61,867 bases of DNA from positions 1-61,867 of the forward strand of contig JANQLT010000062.1 in assembly GCA_028280455.1 (NCBI GenBank), given 5' to 3'. The notes beneath the pieces were generated by a model. The model searched no databases, was not told the DNA's origin, and saw only the letters and a program-made list of their open reading frames with translations. Below, piece by piece: positions 52,115 through 61,300 of the stretch. A program made the translations under genes and the position numbers. Positions within the stretch are counted from its first letter, which is position 1; each line of letters opens with the position of its first letter. The DNA is from Kiloniellales bacterium (GTDB taxonomy: Bacteria; Pseudomonadota; Alphaproteobacteria; Kiloniellales; JAKSDN01).

Positions 52115-55100
52115 ATGCTCTGGCGGACTTTCATGGTCGCGCTGACCTTGGCGCTCCTGCCGCTGCCGTCGCACGCGCAAGACGACGTCGAAGCCTTGAA
52201 CCGCGCCTTGATGGAGCATTACCAACAGGGCCGCTACGACGAGGCCGCCGCGACGGGCGAGCGACTCCTGGCGGTCATGGAAGAGGCCCTGGGGCCCGAG
52301 CACCTCGAGCTCGCGCCCATGCTGAACAACCTGGCGACGCTCTACAGCCTGCAGGGCCTCTACGAGCGGGCCGGCCCGCTCTACGCGCGCGCGCTGGCGA
52401 TCCGCGAGGCGGCCCTGCCGCCCGACCATCCGGACCTGGCGAACAGCTTGAACAGCCTGGCGGCCCATCACCGCGACCAGGGGCGCTACGACGAGGCCGA
52501 AGCGCTCTATCGGCGCGCCCTGGCCATCCGCGAGGCGGCGCTCGGCGCGGACCATCTGGACGTCGCGAACAGCGCGAACAACCTCGGCGCCCTGTTGCAC
52601 GGCCTCGGCCGGTACGACGAGGCCGAGGCCTTCTTCCGGCGCGCCCTGGCGATCCGCGAGGCCCAGCTCGATCCCGAGGATCCGCTGATCGCGACGACCC
52701 TCAACAACCTGGCGACCCTGTCTCAGGACCAGGGACGCTACGAGGAGGCCGAGCGGCTGTTCGAGCGCTCGTTGCGGATCCGCCGCAGCGCTCTCGGCGA
52801 CGATCACCCACATGTCGCCAACAGCCTCAACAACCTCGGCTATCTCTACGACACGCTCGGCCGCTACAGGGATGCGGCGCGCGCTTACGAGGACTCCTTG
52901 GCGATCAACGAGCGCGCGCTCGGGCCCAAGCATCCGCTGGTCGCCGGCAGCTTGAACAACCTGGCCGCTCTCCATGTCTTCCTCGGCCGCTTCGACAGAG
53001 CGGAGCCGCTCTACGCACGGGCGCTGGCCATTCGCGAGGAGAGTCTCGGGCCCGACCATCCGGACAGCGCCCAGAGCGTCAACAACCTGGCCCTGCTGTT
53101 CGACAGCCAGGGGCGGTACGACGAGGCGGAGACGCTCTACCGGCGCGCGCTCGAGGTCTGGGAGCGGGCGCTCGGGCCCGAGCACCCGGAGGTCGCCCAC
53201 GGCCTCAACAACCTGGCGACCTTGCTCAGCCTGCGCGGCCGGTTCGACGAGGCCGAGGCGCTGTTCCGCCGCTCGCTGGCGATCCGCGAGCGGACCTTCG
53301 GTCCGGAGCATCCCGCGGTGGCCCTCGCCCTGCTCAACCTGGCCGGCTTCTATCAGGACCAGTCCCGCCCCGCGCCGGCCGAGCCGCTGCTGGAGCGCGC
53401 GCTGGCCGTCCTGGAATCCGCGCTCGGGCCCACCCATGCCGCCGTCGCCCGGGCGCTCAACAACCTGGCCTCGCTCTATCAGGAGACCGAGCGCCACGCC
53501 GACGCGGAGCCGGCTCTGCGCCGGTCCTTGCAGATCCGCGAGGCCGCGTTGGGCGCCGAGCATCCCGACGTCGCCGAGAGCCTCAACAACCTGGCCCTCT
53601 GGCACGAGCACAGGGGCGAGCCGGCGGAGGCGGAAGCGCTGTTCCGGCGCGCCCTGGCGCTCGTCGAAAGCGCGCTCGGCCCCGAGCATCCGGACGTCGC
53701 GACCGGCTTGAACAACCTGGCCGCCGCCTTGGACGCGCAGGGCCGGCACGAGGAGGCGGAAGCGCTCTATCGCCGAGCGCTGGTCATCCGCCGCCAGGCC
53801 CTCGGGCCGGCGCACCGCGACGTGGCGGTCACCTTGAACAACCTGGCGGCGCTGCTGCGGGAAGCGGGCCGCTTGCCGGAAGCGCTCGAAGCCATTCGCG
53901 AGGCCTCGGCGATTCTGGCGCGGCGGGCGGCGCAGACCGCCGGCCGCCGCGGTGCCGACAGCCTGGCGGAGGCGCGCGCCAATCGCTTCGCCTTTCTGCG
54001 CCACGTGCGGCTTCTCGCGCTGACCGCCGACGCGGCGCCCGAGCGAGGCTCGATCCTCGCCGCCGAGGCCTTCGAGGCGGGACAGCGCGCCCGCGCCTCG
54101 CTCGCCGCCCAGGCCGTCGCCCGCATGGCGGCGCGCTTCGCCGCCGGCTCCGACGCGCTGGCGGCCGCCGCGCGCGAGCGCCAGGATCTCGCGGAGCGCC
54201 GGCGCGCCCTGGAGCGCGCCCTGGTGCAAGCGGCGAGCCGGCCGAGCGATCGGCGGGACCCGGAGAGCGAAGCGGCCCTGCGCCAAGAGCTGCAGGGTCT
54301 CGACCGGCGCCTGACCGAGAGCGACGCGCGCCTGGCCCGCGACTTCCCGCGCTACGCGGAGATCGCCAGCCCGCGGCCGCTGCCCCTCGCCGAGGCCCAG
54401 GCTTTGCTGGCCCCCGGGGAAGCGCTGCTGTCCTGGCTGGTGGCGCGCGAAGAGGGCTTCCTCTGGGTCCTGCGCCACGACCGCTCGGCCTTCTTCACGC
54501 TCGACATCGGCGAGGCCGAGCTCGAGTCGGCCGTCGCGTCGCTCCGCGCCGCCCTCGATCCCACCAACCTCTTCATCGAGCGGCTCAGCGACATACCGGC
54601 CTTCGACGCCACGGCGGCCCATGCGCTCTATCGTCGTCTGCTGGCCCCGGCCGAGCCGCTGCTGCGGGACGCGCGCCAGGTCTTCGTCGTGCCGGACGCC
54701 GCCTTGCAGAGCCTGCCGCTCGGCGTGCTGGTCGCCGAAGAGCCCGACAGGCCGCTCGAGGACCTGACCGGCTACCGAAGCGTGCCCTGGCTCGCGCGGC
54801 GCCACGCCATGACCGTCTTGCCGTCGGTTGCCTCGCTCAAGGCGCTGCGGCGCTTCGCCGCCACCGCGCGCGCCGCCGTGCCGTTCCGCGGCATCGGCAA
54901 TCCCCGCTTCGAGGAGGGTGGCGACGCGGGCGGCACGCGCGGCCTGCTGAGCACCGATCTGTTTCGCGGCAACCTGGCGGACGTCGCGCAGCTCCGCCGC
55001 CTGCCGCCCCTGCCCGACAGCGAGACCGAGCTGCGCCAGGTCGCCGCGACGCTCGGCGCCGGCGAGGGGGCCCTACTGCTCGGCGCGCAGGCGACCGAGG

Positions 55101-55609
55101 CCCGGGTGCGCGCCAGCGATCTTTCGGATGCCCGGATCATCGCCTTCGCCACCCACGGCCTGCTCGCCGGCGAGCTCGACGGCGTCGCCGAGCCGGCGCT
55201 GGTCCTGACACCGCCGGCGGTCGCCTCGGCCGAGGACGACGGCTTGCTGACCGCCAGCGAGATCGCCCGCCACCTCAGGCTCGATGCCGACTGGGTCGTG
55301 CTTTCCGCCTGCAACACGGCGGCCGGCGAGCGGCCGGGCGCCGAGGGCCTGTCGGGCCTGGCCAAGGCCTTCTTCTATGCCGGCAGCCGCGCCCTGCTGG
55401 TCTCCCACTGGCCGGTCGCCTCCGACGCGGCGACCCGGCTCACCACCCGCGCCTTCGCGCTCGAGGCCGAAGCGCCGGAGCGGGGACGCGCCGAGGCCTT
55501 CCGCCGCTCCATGCTCGAGCTGATCGAGAGCCCGGACGCGCCGCACTACGCCCACCCGATGTTCTGGGCGCCCTTCGTCCTGGTCGGCGCGAGCGCCACA
55601 CCGCGCTAG
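52115..55609 (+). CDS. Exported TPR-CHAT protease-like protein
   Basis: An 1164-residue protein with a signal peptide (FMVALTLALLPLPSHAQDD). About 13-14 TPR (kinesin-light-chain type) repeats of 42 residues follow, each built on LNNLA...GRYDEAE.LYRRALAIRE, encoded by diverged 126-bp DNA repeats. A linker leads to a C-terminal CHAT (caspase-like) domain from about residue 850, with the catalytic His1014 (FATHGLLAGE) and Cys1066 (VVLSACNTAAG). CHAT proteins include caspase-like proteases of conflict systems, usually cytoplasmic; this one appears exported. Its TAG stop is formed by the first bases of repeat copy 3. It is flanked by two direct copies of family A. Confidence 0.9.
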   Translation: MLWRTFMVALTLALLPLPSHAQDDVEALNRALMEHYQQGRYDEAAATGERLLAVMEEALGPEHLELAPMLNNLATLYSLQGLYERAGPLYARALAIREAALPPDHPDLANSLNSLAAHHRDQGRYDEAEALYRRALAIREAALGADHLDVANSANNLGALLHGLGRYDEAEAFFRRALAIREAQLDPEDPLIATTLNNLATLSQDQGRYEEAERLFERSLRIRRSALGDDHPHVANSLNNLGYLYDTLGRYRDAARAYEDSLAINERALGPKHPLVAGSLNNLAALHVFLGRFDRAEPLYARALAIREESLGPDHPDSAQSVNNLALLFDSQGRYDEAETLYRRALEVWERALGPEHPEVAHGLNNLATLLSLRGRFDEAEALFRRSLAIRERTFGPEHPAVALALLNLAGFYQDQSRPAPAEPLLERALAVLESALGPTHAAVARALNNLASLYQETERHADAEPALRRSLQIREAALGAEHPDVAESLNNLALWHEHRGEPAEAEALFRRALALVESALGPEHPDVATGLNNLAAALDAQGRHEEAEALYRRALVIRRQALGPAHRDVAVTLNNLAALLREAGRLPEALEAIREASAILARRAAQTAGRRGADSLAEARANRFAFLRHVRLLALTADAAPERGSILAAEAFEAGQRARASLAAQAVARMAARFAAGSDALAAAARERQDLAERRRALERALVQAASRPSDRRDPESEAALRQELQGLDRRLTESDARLARDFPRYAEIASPRPLPLAEAQALLAPGEALLSWLVAREEGFLWVLRHDRSAFFTLDIGEAELESAVASLRAALDPTNLFIERLSDIPAFDATAAHALYRRLLAPAEPLLRDARQVFVVPDAALQSLPLGVLVAEEPDRPLEDLTGYRSVPWLARRHAMTVLPSVASLKALRRFAATARAAVPFRGIGNPRFEEGGDAGGTRGLLSTDLFRGNLADVAQLRRLPPLPDSETELRQVAATLGAGEGALLLGAQATEARVRASDLSDARIIAFATHGLLAGELDGVAEPALVLTPPAVASAEDDGLLTASEIARHLRLDADWVVLSACNTAAGERPGAEGLSGLAKAFFYAGSRALLVSHWPVASDAATRLTTRAFALEAEAPERGRAEAFRRSMLELIESPDAPHYAHPMFWAPFVLVGASATPR

Positions 55610-55735
55610 AGCGTTTTCCGCTCGGACGGCACCGGCGCGCTCCCCCTCCCGGCCACCCAATAGGATACTGCCGTGGGTGGCCGGGAGGGGGAGCGGGCCG
55701 GTGCCGTGATTCCGCGTCAGCGGAAAACGCCCTAG
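55607..55735 (+). repeat. Palindromic dispersed element, family A, copy 3
   Basis: Starts TAGAGCGTTTTCCGCTCGG and ends CGGAAAACGCCCTAG, nearly identical to copy 2 and in the same orientation. Its first three bases are the CHAT stop codon, and its right end truncates the epimerase fragment at 55736. Confidence 0.88.
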
Positions 55736-55880
55736 CCTCCCGGCCGGCGACCCGCTCCGGCCGGCGGACCAGGGCGCGCACGGTGATGCCGGCATCGGCC
55801 AGGCGCGCCGCGATCGCGCCGCCCAGAAACCCCGAGCCGCCGATCACGGCGACTCTTCTCGGTTCGGACCGTTCAGCCAT
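55736..55880 (-). pseudogene. Truncated NAD-dependent epimerase/dehydratase
   Basis: About 48 residues of an SDR protein remain: MAERSEPRRVAVIGGSGFLG, then GAIAARLADAGITVRALVRR. The Rossmann GGSGFLGG motif is intact, but the coding sequence stops making sense where family A copy 3 begins. No continuation of the domain is seen on the far side of the CHAT gene, so the rest has been lost. The ATG at 55880 is used. Confidence 0.75.
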
Positions 55881-56039
55881 GCCAAGCTCCCCCGGCGCAT
55901 TCTGGCCTCGATGCCCGGCGGCGACCAAGGGGAGTCCGGTGACAAAATCGGCACGACCGTCGCCTGCGGCCCAGCGCGTTGACCCCGGGCGGCCGGCGCC
56001 CTACCGTCCGGCCGGCGTCAGCGGCGGCGAGGCAAGCCC

Positions 56040-57335
56040 ATGGTCGACCCCAAGTTCATGAAGTTCGACACCCTGTCCTTGCATGCCGGGCAGCGGCCGG
56101 ACCCGGCGACCTCGGCGCGCGCGGTGCCGATCTACCAGACCGTCGCCTACGCCTTCGAGGACGCCGACCACGCCGCCTCGCTGTTCAACCTGGAGCGCGG
56201 CGGCAACATCTACTCGCGTATCTCCAACCCGACGGTCTCGGTCCTGGAGGAGCGGATCGCCGCGCTGGAGGGTGGCGTCGGCGCCGTCGCGACCTCCAGC
56301 GGCCATGCCGCCCTGCACCTGGCCATCGTCACCCTGATGAGCGCCGGCGACCACATCGTCGCCTCGAAGTCGCTCTACGGCGGCAGCATCAACCTGATGA
56401 AGCTGACCCTGCCGCGCTTCGGCATCACCACCAGCTTCGTCGATCCGCGCGATCCGCAGGCCTTCGCCGCGGCGATCCGGCCGGAGACCCGGCTGCTGTT
56501 CGGCGAGACGATCGGCAACCCGGGGCTCGAGGTGATGGACATCCCGAAGGTCGCCAAGGTCGCCAACGACCACGGCCTGCCGCTGATGGTCGACGCCACC
56601 TTCACCTCGCCCTATCTCAGCCGGCCGATCAGCCAGGGCGCCGACCTGGTGATGCACTCGGCGACCAAATGGCTGGGCGGCCACGGCATCGCGATGGGCG
56701 GCCTGCTGGTCGACGGCGGCTGCTTCGACTGGGAGGCCTCCGGCAAGTTCCCGACCCTGACCGAGCCCTACAAGGGCTACAACGACCTGGACTACGTCGA
56801 GACCTTCGGGCCCCAGGCCTTCGTCATGCGCGCCCGCACGGAAGGCCTGCGCGACTTCGGCGCCTGCATGAGCCCGCAGAACGCCTTCTACATCCTGCAG
56901 GGCCTGGAGACCTTGCCGCTGCGCATGGAGCGGCACATGAAGAACACCGAGGCGGTGCTCGCGTTCCTGCAGGGCCACGACGCCGTCGCCTGGGTCCTGC
57001 ACCCGCGCCTGGAGAGCCATCCGGACCACGCCCTGGCCAGCGAGCTGCTGCCGCGCGGCGCGGGCAGCATCGTCTCCTTCGGGGTCAAGGGCGGCTACGA
57101 GGCCGGCAAGCGCTTCATCCAGGCCTGCCAGCTCGCTTCGCATTTGGCCAATGTCGGCGACGCCAAGACCCTGGTGATCCACCCGGCCTCGACGACCCAT
57201 CAGCAGGTCGGCGCCGAGGCGCTGAAGGCGGCCGGCGTCGGCGACGACATGATCCGCCTGTCGGTCGGCCTGGAAGACGTGGCCGACATCACCGACGACC
57301 TGGCCGGGGCCCTGCGGGCCTCGCAGCGCGCCTGA
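56040..57335 (+). CDS. metY: O-acetylhomoserine sulfhydrylase
   Basis: A 431-residue PLP enzyme of the Cys/Met-metabolism family: FDTLSLHAGQRPDPATSARA near the start, SGHAALHLAIVTLMSAGDHI, and the PLP Lys in VMHSATKWLGGHG near residue 210. It makes homocysteine from O-acetylhomoserine and sulfide. It is followed by an alpha/beta hydrolase and a thioesterase in the same direction. A single-gene methionine step; no other met genes are nearby. Confidence 0.93.
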   Translation: MVDPKFMKFDTLSLHAGQRPDPATSARAVPIYQTVAYAFEDADHAASLFNLERGGNIYSRISNPTVSVLEERIAALEGGVGAVATSSGHAALHLAIVTLMSAGDHIVASKSLYGGSINLMKLTLPRFGITTSFVDPRDPQAFAAAIRPETRLLFGETIGNPGLEVMDIPKVAKVANDHGLPLMVDATFTSPYLSRPISQGADLVMHSATKWLGGHGIAMGGLLVDGGCFDWEASGKFPTLTEPYKGYNDLDYVETFGPQAFVMRARTEGLRDFGACMSPQNAFYILQGLETLPLRMERHMKNTEAVLAFLQGHDAVAWVLHPRLESHPDHALASELLPRGAGSIVSFGVKGGYEAGKRFIQACQLASHLANVGDAKTLVIHPASTTHQQVGAEALKAAGVGDDMIRLSVGLEDVADITDDLAGALRASQRA

Positions 57336-57362
57336 GCCGGCCCGAGCCGGAGCGAATCTGCC

Positions 57363-58199
57363 ATGCATCTCGACGTCGATCGGCAGCAGATTTACGCGAC
57401 GACCGCCGGCCGGGCCTTCGACCCGGCCAAGCGCTCGCTGGTCTTCGTGCATGGCGCCGGCATGGACCAGTCGGTCTGGGTCCTGCAGTCGCGCTACTTC
57501 GCCTTTCACGGCTACAACGTCGTGGCCCTCAACCTGCCGGCCCACGGCCCGGGCCGCGGCAACGGCGCGGGCCATGACGCGCTGTCGCAGGGATCGCTGC
57601 TCGAGTCGATCGACGCCATCGCGGACTGGCTGCCGAGAGCCTTCGACGCCGCCGGCATCGAGCGGGCGAACCTGATCGGCCATTCTATGGGCGCCCTGGC
57701 GGCCATGGCCTGCGCGGCGCGGCATCCGGACCGCCTCGAGACCCTGTCGCTGCTCGGCGTGGCGCCGAAGATGCCGGTGCATCCGGGCCTGCTCGAGGCG
57801 GCGAAGAACGACGACCCCCTGGCCTTCGAGCTGGTCAGCTCCTGGGGCCACGGGCCGGCCGGCCACTTCGGCGGCCATCGTGCGCCGGGCCTCTGGATGA
57901 TGGGCAACGCGCTGCAGGTCATGGCGCGCGCCGCGCCCCGGGTGCTCTACAGCGACCTGATGGCCTGCGACGCCTTCCAGGACGGCCTCGAGACCGCGGC
58001 GGCCGTCTCCTGCCCGACCTTGATCGTCGCCGGCCGGGCCGACCGCATGACGCCGGCCAAGGCGGCCGCCAAGCTGGCCGAGGCCATGCCGAGCGCGCGC
58101 CTGGTCGTGCTGCCGGATTGCGGACACATGATGATGGTCGAGCAGCCTGACGCGACGCTCGACGCGCTCATCGAGCACATCGAGCAGAGAGGCGGCTGA
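57363..58199 (+). CDS. Alpha/beta hydrolase
   Basis: A 278-residue hydrolase with the intact triad: oxyanion loop [12 protein letters not shown], nucleophile elbow [13 protein letters not shown], acid [12 protein letters not shown] and catalytic His in [14 protein letters not shown]. The substrate is unknown. It starts 27 bases after metY and ends 7 bases before the thioesterase gene. Confidence 0.88.
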   Translation: MHLDVDRQQIYATTAGRAFDPAKRSLVFVHGAGMDQSVWVLQSRYFAFHGYNVVALNLPAHGPGRGNGAGHDALSQGSLLESIDAIADWLPRAFDAAGIERANLIGHSMGALAAMACAARHPDRLETLSLLGVAPKMPVHPGLLEAAKNDDPLAFELVSSWGHGPAGHFGGHRAPGLWMMGNALQVMARAAPRVLYSDLMACDAFQDGLETAAAVSCPTLIVAGRADRMTPAKAAAKLAEAMPSARLVVLPDCGHMMMVEQPDATLDALIEHIEQRGG

Positions 58200-58206
58200 G
58201 CCGGCC

Positions 58207-58668
58207 ATGGATCGTCCCCCGAACAAGACCGGGCCCAAGCCCGCGCCGCAGAGTCGCGACGCCTATCGCCACTTCCTGGCGATCCCGACGCGCTGGATGG
58301 ACAACGACATCTACGGCCACGTCAACAACGTGGTCTACTACAGCTACTTCGATACGGTGATTAACACCTACCTGATCGAAGCCGGCGGCCTGAACATCCA
58401 CGAGGCCGAGGTGATCGGCGTCTGCGCCGAGTCCGCCTGCCGCTACCACGAGGGCCTCAGCTTTCCCGAGACGATCGACGCCGGCCTGCGTGTCGGCCAC
58501 CTCGGCAGCCGCTCGGTCCGCTACGAGATCGGCCTGTTTCGGCAGGGTCAGGAGGAATCCGCCGCGGAGGGCCAATTCGTCCACGTCTTCGTCAAGCGCG
58601 CGAGTATGACGCCGACGTCGATCCCGGCGTCGATCCGCGACGCCCTGGCCCGCCTGACGACCGATTGA
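58207..58668 (+). CDS. Acyl-CoA thioesterase (hot-dog fold)
   Basis: A 153-residue single hot-dog protein. The 4HBT active-site pattern [20 protein letters not shown] is near residue 33, and a strand-rich C-terminal half follows ([20 protein letters not shown]). It is related to YbgC/FadM-type thioesterases. It follows the alpha/beta hydrolase by 7 bases and is probably co-transcribed with metY. Confidence 0.88.
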   Translation: MDRPPNKTGPKPAPQSRDAYRHFLAIPTRWMDNDIYGHVNNVVYYSYFDTVINTYLIEAGGLNIHEAEVIGVCAESACRYHEGLSFPETIDAGLRVGHLGSRSVRYEIGLFRQGQEESAAEGQFVHVFVKRASMTPTSIPASIRDALARLTTD

Positions 58669-58751
58669 GCGCAGGCAACGGCGATTGGCCGGGCGACACT
58701 GGGCCGCCCGGCCGCTCACGACTTGACCGTTGGAGGGGCTGCCTCACACCA

Positions 58752-58878
58752 GCCTGCGATGAGTGGGGCTCATCACAAGCCGTATGGCGTTCAGACGCCA
58801 CGCAGGCTTTCCTCGCTTCGCTGCGGACGCGCGGTCGCGCTTGCCAAAGCGCGATGAGTCGAGCTCATCGAGCTTTGG
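58752..58878 (-). repeat. Structured dispersed element, family B, copy 2
   Basis: Reverse-complement copy of the element at 14007-14135. Two hairpins, GCCTGCGATGAG/CTCATCACAAGC and CCAAAGCGCGATGAG/CTCATCGAGCTTTGG (58844-58878), flank the core GCGTCCGCAGCGAAGCGAGG. The outer arms differ from copy 1 but each is self-complementary. Confidence 0.75.
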
Positions 58879-58880
58879 TG

Positions 58881-59351
58881 CTAGGCAGCCTTCTGGTCGA
58901 TCACCTTGGTCTCGGAAGCCTTGCCGGCGGCGATCTTGATGCTGCGGGGCTTCTTGGCTTCGGGCACCTCGCGCACCAGGTCGACGTGCAGCAGGCCGTT
59001 CTCGACCTGGGCGGCGGTCACCTGGATGTAGTCGGCCAGCTCGAAGCGCCGCTCGAAGGCCCGCGTCGCGATACCGCGATGCAGGAAGCGGCCCTTCGCC
59101 TCGGACTCGTCCTTGGCGGTCTTGCCGGAGATGGTCAGGCGGTTCTCGTGGACCGTGACGTCGAGGTCGGCCTCGGTGAAGCCGGCGACGGCCATGGTGA
59201 TCCGGTACCGGTCCTCGTCCAGCTTCTCGATGTTGTAGGGCGGATAGCCGTTGCTGCCCTGGTCGAGCTGGCTGCTGGCGTCGAGCAGATTCATCATCCG
59301 GTCGAAGCCGATCGAGGCACGCATGAGCGGGGAGGGATCGAAAGTGCGCAT
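58881..59351 (-). CDS. Small heat-shock protein, Hsp20/IbpA type
   Basis: A 156-residue paralogue of the Hsp20 at 41726-42199. It starts MRTFDPSPLMRASIGFDRMM and has the alpha-crystallin domain from GYPPYNIEKLDEDRYRITMA to GLLHVDLVRE. I chose the ATG at 59351, with GAGGAGAA upstream. A heat-shock-type promoter is at 59470-59497. It is a chaperone that holds unfolding proteins. Confidence 0.94.
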   Translation of the reverse strand: MRTFDPSPLMRASIGFDRMMNLLDASSQLDQGSNGYPPYNIEKLDEDRYRITMAVAGFTEADLDVTVHENRLTISGKTAKDESEAKGRFLHRGIATRAFERRFELADYIQVTAAQVENGLLHVDLVREVPEAKKPRSIKIAAGKASETKVIDQKAA

Positions 59352-59469
59352 AGCCACATTCTCCTCATGAGCAATATGGATGTCGGCACCCACCACCATG
59401 GTCGGGCGCCAGTCTTCGCTGGACGGCATCGCGGACCCGCTCGGCGGCGTCCGCGCCGTCCGATTTTCG

Positions 59470-59497
59470 ATATAGGGGCTCTCCGGGCGCCGTCAAG
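59470..59497 (-). promoter_or_regulatory. Predicted heat-shock (RpoH) promoter
   Basis: On the minus strand, CTTGACG (59497-59491), 12 bases, then CCCCTATAT (59478-59470), about 120 bases before the hsp20 start. The fit to sigma-32-type promoters (CTTG, 17-18 bases, CYTAT) is good. TTGACG-N16-TATATC could also serve sigma-70. Confidence 0.6.
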
Positions 59498-59615
59498 ACC
59501 CGGAAAACACCCCGGAATCGGCTCGGAAGAGCATTGAAATCAAACGCATTTCCCCTGCCGCAAAGGGAATGTTAAGGTCGCGGCCTCTAGTCTATATGGG
59601 GTAAGCCGCTCGCCC

Positions 59616-60059
59616 GTGGCCGGGCGGCCGTCGTCTGGGGGCCTTGGCGTGGCTGAGCTTTGCGACAGCGTCGCGTTTCTCGATGCGAACTACGAGGAGG
59701 CCGTCGGCCTGGCCGTCGAGGCGCGCGACTACATGGCGCACCAGCAGGGCACGGACCGCAGCGACTGCCCGCCGCTGGAGCGCATGGCCATGTCCTGCGC
59801 GGCCCTCAGGGTGACCTCGCGGCTGACCCAGGTGATGGCCTGGCTGCTCGTGCAGAAGGCCGTCCAGGCCGGCGAGATGAGCCGCGAGGACGCGGCGACC
59901 GAGCCCTACCGCCTGGCCGGCCACGAGGTCTGCCTCGACGAGGGCCCGCTACCCGACCAGCCGCTGCCGGCCACCTTCGCCAGGCTCGACGAGCGCAGCC
60001 GCCTGCTCTACGAACGGGTCGCCCGCCTCGACGCCATGATCGGCGGCGCGCCGCACTGA
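59616..60059 (+). CDS. rcdA: DUF1465 / RcdA-type cell-cycle regulator
   Basis: A 147-residue protein of the DUF1465 family that includes Caulobacter RcdA, an adaptor for ClpXP-mediated CtrA degradation. Helical segments ELCDSVAFLDANYEEAVGLA, MSCAALRVTSRLTQVMAWLL and the charged C-terminus FARLDERSRLLYERVARLDA fit this family. GTG at 59616 is used; GTG at 59649 is also possible. The family assignment is likely; the cell-cycle role is inferred from Caulobacter. Confidence 0.8.
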   Translation: MAGRPSSGGLGVAELCDSVAFLDANYEEAVGLAVEARDYMAHQQGTDRSDCPPLERMAMSCAALRVTSRLTQVMAWLLVQKAVQAGEMSREDAATEPYRLAGHEVCLDEGPLPDQPLPATFARLDERSRLLYERVARLDAMIGGAPH

Positions 60060-60069
60060 GGATGTCGGG

Positions 60070-60107
60070 ACGGTCCCGTGATTCCGAGTGAGCGGAAAAC
60101 GCGCTAG
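60070..60107 (-). repeat. Half copy of family A at the fic stop codon
   Basis: CGGTCCCGTGATTCCG...AGCGGAAAACGCGCTAG matches the right end of family A (compare 55700-55735); the left arm is absent. On the minus strand it begins TAGCGCGTTTTCCG, and that TAG is the stop codon of the fic gene, just as in the CHAT gene. Confidence 0.7.
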
Positions 60108-61267
60108 TCGGTCGCGAAGAGATCGACGTAGGGCGCGTAGCGGAACAGACGGTTTCGCGCTTGGCCCGTGATCTCGGTCAGCAGACCCGCATCGACGAAT
60201 CTCTGGATCAGGGCGTTGGCCGCGGCGAATGTCACCTCGAGCAGCTTTTCCACATCCTTGACCCGGATGATCGGGCGGCCAAAGAGCTGCTCCAGCACGA
60301 CCAAGCCGTTGCCGGCAGCACGCCCGAACGCCTGGATGATCAGCATCCGGTGCGTCTCTCGCAGATCGACAATGCGTCGAGCTGTCTCGGTCGCCTCGTT
60401 CGACACCCTGGCAACACCTGCCAGAAAGAACTTCAGCCAGCTTTCCCAATCGCCTTGATCTCTTACCGCCTGCAGGAGGTCATAGTATTCGCTTTGGTGG
60501 CCTCGGAAGTAATGAGAGATATAGAGCACCGGGCGGATGAGCATTTCCCTCTGACAGAGGAGAAAGGTGATCAGTAGGCGGCCAACGCGCCCGTTGCCAT
60601 CGAGAAACGGATGAATGGTCTCGAATTGCGCGTGTGCCAGTCCAATCTTGATGAGCGCTGGAAGGTCAGTTGAGTCCTCATTCAGGAATCGCTCGAAATC
60701 GGAGAGTGTTTCCGGAAGAGCCGAGGGCGGCGGTGGCACGAAGGTTGCTTCGGTCAGACTACAGCCACCTGGTCCGATCCAATTCTGCGTCGTCCTTATC
60801 TCACCTGGTTGCTGGTTCCTCCCTCGGACGCCTTCCAATAGCCTCGCGTGTATCTCACGAAGCAGCCTCGTGCATATCGGCAGTTCGGCTAGCCGCGCGA
60901 GTCCGTGGTTCATGGCCCGGACATAGTTCAACACCTCGTCGACATCTTTCGGCCTCCGGTGATCTTGGATCTTGGCCTCCAGTTCGAGCACGTCGTTGAT
61001 GGACGATTGGGTGCCTTCGATTTGGCTCGATAGGACGGCCTCCTTTCTGACGTACATGAACACGAACAGATCCGGGTTGGGCAGTGTCTGGATCGAGCCG
61101 TCGAGGCGGCCCAATGCCCGGTCGGCGTTTGACAACAGCGTCTGCATCTCCCCATCGACACGGATTGGAGGGTTCGGTGGGAGAGGCTTGGGAACAAAGG
61201 CAACGTATCCGGTTGGCTGCGCCAGATACGCGCCTGAGCGGTTTTGCTTGCCCTGACTTTCGTTCAT
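60104..61267 (-). CDS. Fic-family AMP-transferase with C-terminal winged helix
   Basis: A 387-residue protein of class II Fic type. The inhibitory helix SSQIEGTQSS is in the N-terminal half (about residue 81), and the catalytic motif HPFLDGNGRVGR is near residue 218. A C-terminal winged-helix region follows (IRVKDVEKLLEVTFAAANAL, IQRFVDAGLLTEITGQA). The Fic domain attaches AMP to target proteins; the winged helix could bind DNA. Base composition is lower in GC than its surroundings, a sign of recent gain. Its stop codon is formed by the half-copy repeat. Confidence 0.93.
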   Translation of the reverse strand: MNESQGKQNRSGAYLAQPTGYVAFVPKPLPPNPPIRVDGEMQTLLSNADRALGRLDGSIQTLPNPDLFVFMYVRKEAVLSSQIEGTQSSINDVLELEAKIQDHRRPKDVDEVLNYVRAMNHGLARLAELPICTRLLREIHARLLEGVRGRNQQPGEIRTTQNWIGPGGCSLTEATFVPPPPSALPETLSDFERFLNEDSTDLPALIKIGLAHAQFETIHPFLDGNGRVGRLLITFLLCQREMLIRPVLYISHYFRGHQSEYYDLLQAVRDQGDWESWLKFFLAGVARVSNEATETARRIVDLRETHRMLIIQAFGRAAGNGLVVLEQLFGRPIIRVKDVEKLLEVTFAAANALIQRFVDAGLLTEITGQARNRLFRYAPYVDLFATD

Positions 61268-61300
61268 TTGTCCGGTGATCAGCGCCCGGCTGACATGTTC

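Noticed and set aside
52200..53890. Regular DNA repeats that might be taken for a tandem array or CRISPR
   Set aside because: The 126-bp period equals 42 codons and is in frame; these are the TPR repeats of the CHAT protein.
51541..56061. A 1506-residue plus-strand frame overlapping the CHAT gene
   Set aside because: It runs in another frame of the CHAT gene and through non-coding repeats; its sequence is Arg/Pro/Gly-rich with no domain.
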